From Aquipseudomonas alcaligenes MRY13-0052 (GTDB lineage: Bacteria; Pseudomonadota; Gammaproteobacteria; Pseudomonadales; Pseudomonadaceae): DNA of 46,602 bases. Position 1 is the stretch's first letter, and each line of letters begins with the position of its first letter. The notes below the pieces were generated by a model. It did not search any database, was not told the DNA's origin, and was given only the letters and a program-made list of their open reading frames with translations. Shown here piece by piece: positions 44,744 through 46,602 of the stretch. The position numbers were made by a program, and so were the translations under genes. Location: assembly GCA_000474255.1 (NCBI GenBank), contig BATO01000050.1:1-46602 (forward strand), in the 5' to 3' direction.

Positions 44744-45577
44744 ATGCTGGACAGCAAAGTGGAGCAGATCGACGGCAAGCTCACGCCGAACGAACGCACC
44801 CTGTGGGCCTATATCCAGGCGAACCTGGAGACCATCGCCTTCGAGAGCGGCGCCAGCCTGGCGGAGAAGAGCGGGGTCAGCCCCAACACCGTCAGCCGCT
44901 TCCTGCGGCGTCTCGGCTACAAGGGGCTGAAGAGCCTGAAGGAAGAGCTGCGCGACGACATCCGCGTGCAGTCGCTGCTCAACACCACGTTGATCGAGAG
45001 GGTGGAGAAGCAGCCGGACGACCTGCTCGCCCATCTCAATGAAGAGATCGATGCGCTGGTCAGCTTCGGCAGCCAGCTCAACAGCCAGCACTGGCAGGAC
45101 ATCGTCACTCGCGTGGCCGGTGCCGAGCGCGTGTTCGTCTGCGGCTTCCAGACCATCCGCGGCCTGGCCGAGGACTTCGCCAGCCGCCTGTCCCTGGTGC
45201 GTTCGGGGGTGGAGTTTCTCGACCTCTACCGCGGCGTGCTGGGCCAGTGGGTGGACAGCCGCGACGAGCGCTGCTGCGTGGTGCTGATTGATATCGCGCC
45301 CTATGCCGATGTCGGCATCGCCTTCGCCAACACCCTCAAGGAGGACACCGACCTGGTGGTGTTCACCGACGAATACGGCATCGCCCGGCACATCTCCACG
45401 CCCTGGATCGTCACCATGAAGACCAAGACGGGGCTGATCCTCGAGTCCACCGGCGGCCTCACCAGTGCCCTCAACGTGCTGTTGCACTGCGTCGCCGCCC
45501 AGCGCAAGGGCGAGCTGAAGGAGCGCCTCGGCGCCTATCGCGCACGGGTGGAAAGCCTGCAGCTGTACCGCACCTGA
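44744..45577 (+). CDS. RpiR/MurR-family transcriptional regulator
   Basis: 277 residues from ATG 44744, with AGGGA 8 nt upstream; an in-frame opening from 44534 crosses the divergent promoter. N-terminal HTH_6 domain (about 1-75: LAEKSGVSPNTVSRFLRRLG) and C-terminal SIS domain (about 115-250: VFVCGFQTIRGLAEDFASRL, CCVVLIDIAPYADVGIAFAN). SIS domains usually bind phosphosugars, but a subset regulates amino-acid or amine catabolism, which fits the transporter-peptidase operon it faces. Confidence 0.9.
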   Translation: MLDSKVEQIDGKLTPNERTLWAYIQANLETIAFESGASLAEKSGVSPNTVSRFLRRLGYKGLKSLKEELRDDIRVQSLLNTTLIERVEKQPDDLLAHLNEEIDALVSFGSQLNSQHWQDIVTRVAGAERVFVCGFQTIRGLAEDFASRLSLVRSGVEFLDLYRGVLGQWVDSRDERCCVVLIDIAPYADVGIAFANTLKEDTDLVVFTDEYGIARHISTPWIVTMKTKTGLILESTGGLTSALNVLLHCVAAQRKGELKERLGAYRARVESLQLYRT

Positions 45578-45606
45578 TCCCCCGGTTGCCCGAGCCGGGC
45601 ACGGCT

Positions 45607-45634
45607 CACCCCGGCTGGCGCCCAGCCGGGGGTG
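45607..45634 (+). other. Stem-loop after the RpiR-family gene
   Basis: CACCCCGGCTGG and CCAGCCGGGGGTG pair around CGC with one bulged G. There is no T-tract, so it is at best a weak terminator or an mRNA end stabiliser. Confidence 0.5.
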
Positions 45635-45644
45635 GCTGCGCAAG

Positions 45645-45671
45645 TTGTCCGGAATTATCCCCTTTTGTCCG
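45645..45671. promoter_or_regulatory. Direct repeat TTGTCCG, two copies 20 bp apart
   Basis: TTGTCCG at 45645-45651 and 45665-45671 flank an AT-rich GAATTATCCCC segment, about 110 bp before the ATPase start. Two helical turns separate the copies, which suits an activator or repressor site. Confidence 0.35.
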
Positions 45672-45781
45672 TTTATATCGTTCTGCCCCTTCGCCCCCGC
45701 TGACAGAATCAAAGGCGTCGAGGGCCTTTGCGCCATGCGAAAAAGCCCAATAAGAACAATCTCTTAGAGCTTGCGATAAGC

Positions 45782-46602
45782 ATGTCCAGTGCGATCAGCA
45801 TCGACCGTGTCTGCATGGAGTTCGGCGATCCGGGGCAGGGCGTCCGCGCCCTGGACGAGGTTTCCCTGGAAATCCGCGCCAACGAGTTCTTCACCCTTCT
45901 CGGCCCCTCCGGCTGCGGCAAGACCACCCTCCTGCGCCTGATCGCCGGCTTCGAGCAGCCCAGCTCCGGCGCCATCCGCCTGTACGGCGAGGAGATGCAG
46001 GGCCTGCCGCCCTTCCGCCGCCCGGTCAACACCGTGTTCCAGAGCTACGCGCTGTTCCCGCACATGACGGTGGCGCAGAACATCGGCTTCGGCCTGGAGA
46101 TGCAGGGCCGCCCCAAGGCCGAGATCGAGGCCACGGTGCAGCGCATGCTGGAGCTGGTGAAGCTGCCGGACGTGGGCCGGCGCCGCGCCGACCAGCTCTC
46201 CGGCGGCCAGCAGCAACGCATCGCCCTGGCCCGCGCCCTGGCCAGCCGGCCCAAGGTGCTGTTGCTGGACGAGTCCCTCTCGGCGCTGGACCAGAAGCTG
46301 CGCAAGGACATGCAGATCGAGCTCAAGCGCCTGCAGCACGAGACCGGCATCACCTTCATCTTCGTCACCCACGACCAGGAAGAAGCCCTGACCATGTCCG
46401 ACCGCATCGCGGTGATGCACAAGGGGCGCATCCTCCAGGTCGGCAGCCCGACCGAGATCTACGAGGCACCGGTGGACCGCACCGTGGCCGACTTCATCGG
46501 CGAGACCAACTTCCTCGATGCCGAGGCCCTGGACAGCGGCGTGCGCCTGGCCGACGGGCAGGTGCTCGATGCTCCCGGCGAGCGCCGTGGCCCGGTGACC
46601 CT
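45782..46602 (+). CDS. Polyamine-type ABC transporter ATP-binding protein (PotA-like), 3'-truncated
   Basis: 273 codons are present and the frame is open at the window edge; the gene continues beyond 46602. Walker [10 protein letters not shown] at 41-49, signature [27 protein letters not shown] and the start of a TOBE domain ([14 protein letters not shown]). One oddity is [11 protein letters not shown]: the usual Pro of the DEP motif is Ser. Permease and receptor genes probably follow to the right. It is the third Pot-type ATPase in the window, after SpuF and the gene at 42329-43444. Confidence 0.9.
   Translation, partial: MSSAISIDRVCMEFGDPGQGVRALDEVSLEIRANEFFTLLGPSGCGKTTLLRLIAGFEQPSSGAIRLYGEEMQGLPPFRRPVNTVFQSYALFPHMTVAQNIGFGLEMQGRPKAEIEATVQRMLELVKLPDVGRRRADQLSGGQQQRIALARALASRPKVLLLDESLSALDQKLRKDMQIELKRLQHETGITFIFVTHDQEEALTMSDRIAVMHKGRILQVGSPTEIYEAPVDRTVADFIGETNFLDAEALDSGVRLADGQVLDAPGERRGPVT

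Overview
The window is GC-rich (roughly two thirds G+C) chromosomal DNA that I place in Pseudomonas, probably near the P. aeruginosa / P. resinovorans-otitidis branch. The basis is a complete spuI-spuA-B-C-D-E-F-G-H polyamine locus in the arrangement I remember from P. aeruginosa (PA0295-PA0304), AruI and AruH homologues, a PA0218-PA0222-like gene set, and Pseudomonas-type REP palindromes. No database search was run; all homology statements rest on motifs, lengths and remembered family sequences.

Region 1 (1-9642, plus strand) is one long directional cluster: the 3' part of an aruI-like 2-ketoarginine decarboxylase, an unusual M20 amidohydrolase, a polar-amino-acid ABC transporter (ATPase, binding protein, two permeases), an aruH-like arginine:pyruvate transaminase, a YtcJ-type amidohydrolase, and a CobW/G3E GTPase overlapping it by 4 nt. 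Read together it looks like an uptake and degradation module for an arginine-related, possibly acylated or amide-linked, compound feeding the arginine transaminase route.

Region 2 (9648-22828) is the polyamine locus. A PotF-like binding protein and spuI (glutamylpolyamine synthetase) lie on the minus strand. The plus strand carries spuA (glutamine-amidotransferase-type hydrolase), spuB (second gamma-glutamylpolyamine synthetase), spuC (polyamine:pyruvate aminotransferase), three tandem periplasmic polyamine receptors (SpuD-like, an extra one, SpuE-like), then spuF, spuG and spuH. The spuI/spuA divergent region holds a 41-bp near-perfect inverted repeat, and a strong terminator closes the operon.

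Region 3 (22889-27210, minus strand) is a NitT/TauT-type ABC transporter followed by a GMC flavin oxidoreductase. Region 4 (27583-33243, minus strand) is a class III aminotransferase, an APC permease, an orphan periplasmic binding protein and a PuuC-like aldehyde dehydrogenase. Region 5 (33822-38006, minus strand) is a flavin monooxygenase - RidA - DUF1028 - ArgE - GNAT cassette, followed by a plus-strand LysR regulator. The cassette is flanked by two copies of about 125 bp of promoter DNA, one before the aldehyde dehydrogenase and one before the monooxygenase and LysR genes. This suggests that it was inserted between a LysR gene and its original target and shares its regulation.

Region 6 (39462-46602) is a P1-family (DmpA-like) peptidase coupled to a PotFGHI-like amine ABC transporter on the minus strand, a divergent RpiR-family regulator, and the start of another PotA-like ATPase that runs off the window. 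The whole window is therefore dedicated to uptake and catabolism of amines, polyamines and basic amino acids. I see no tRNA, rRNA, CRISPR, phage or insertion-sequence genes.
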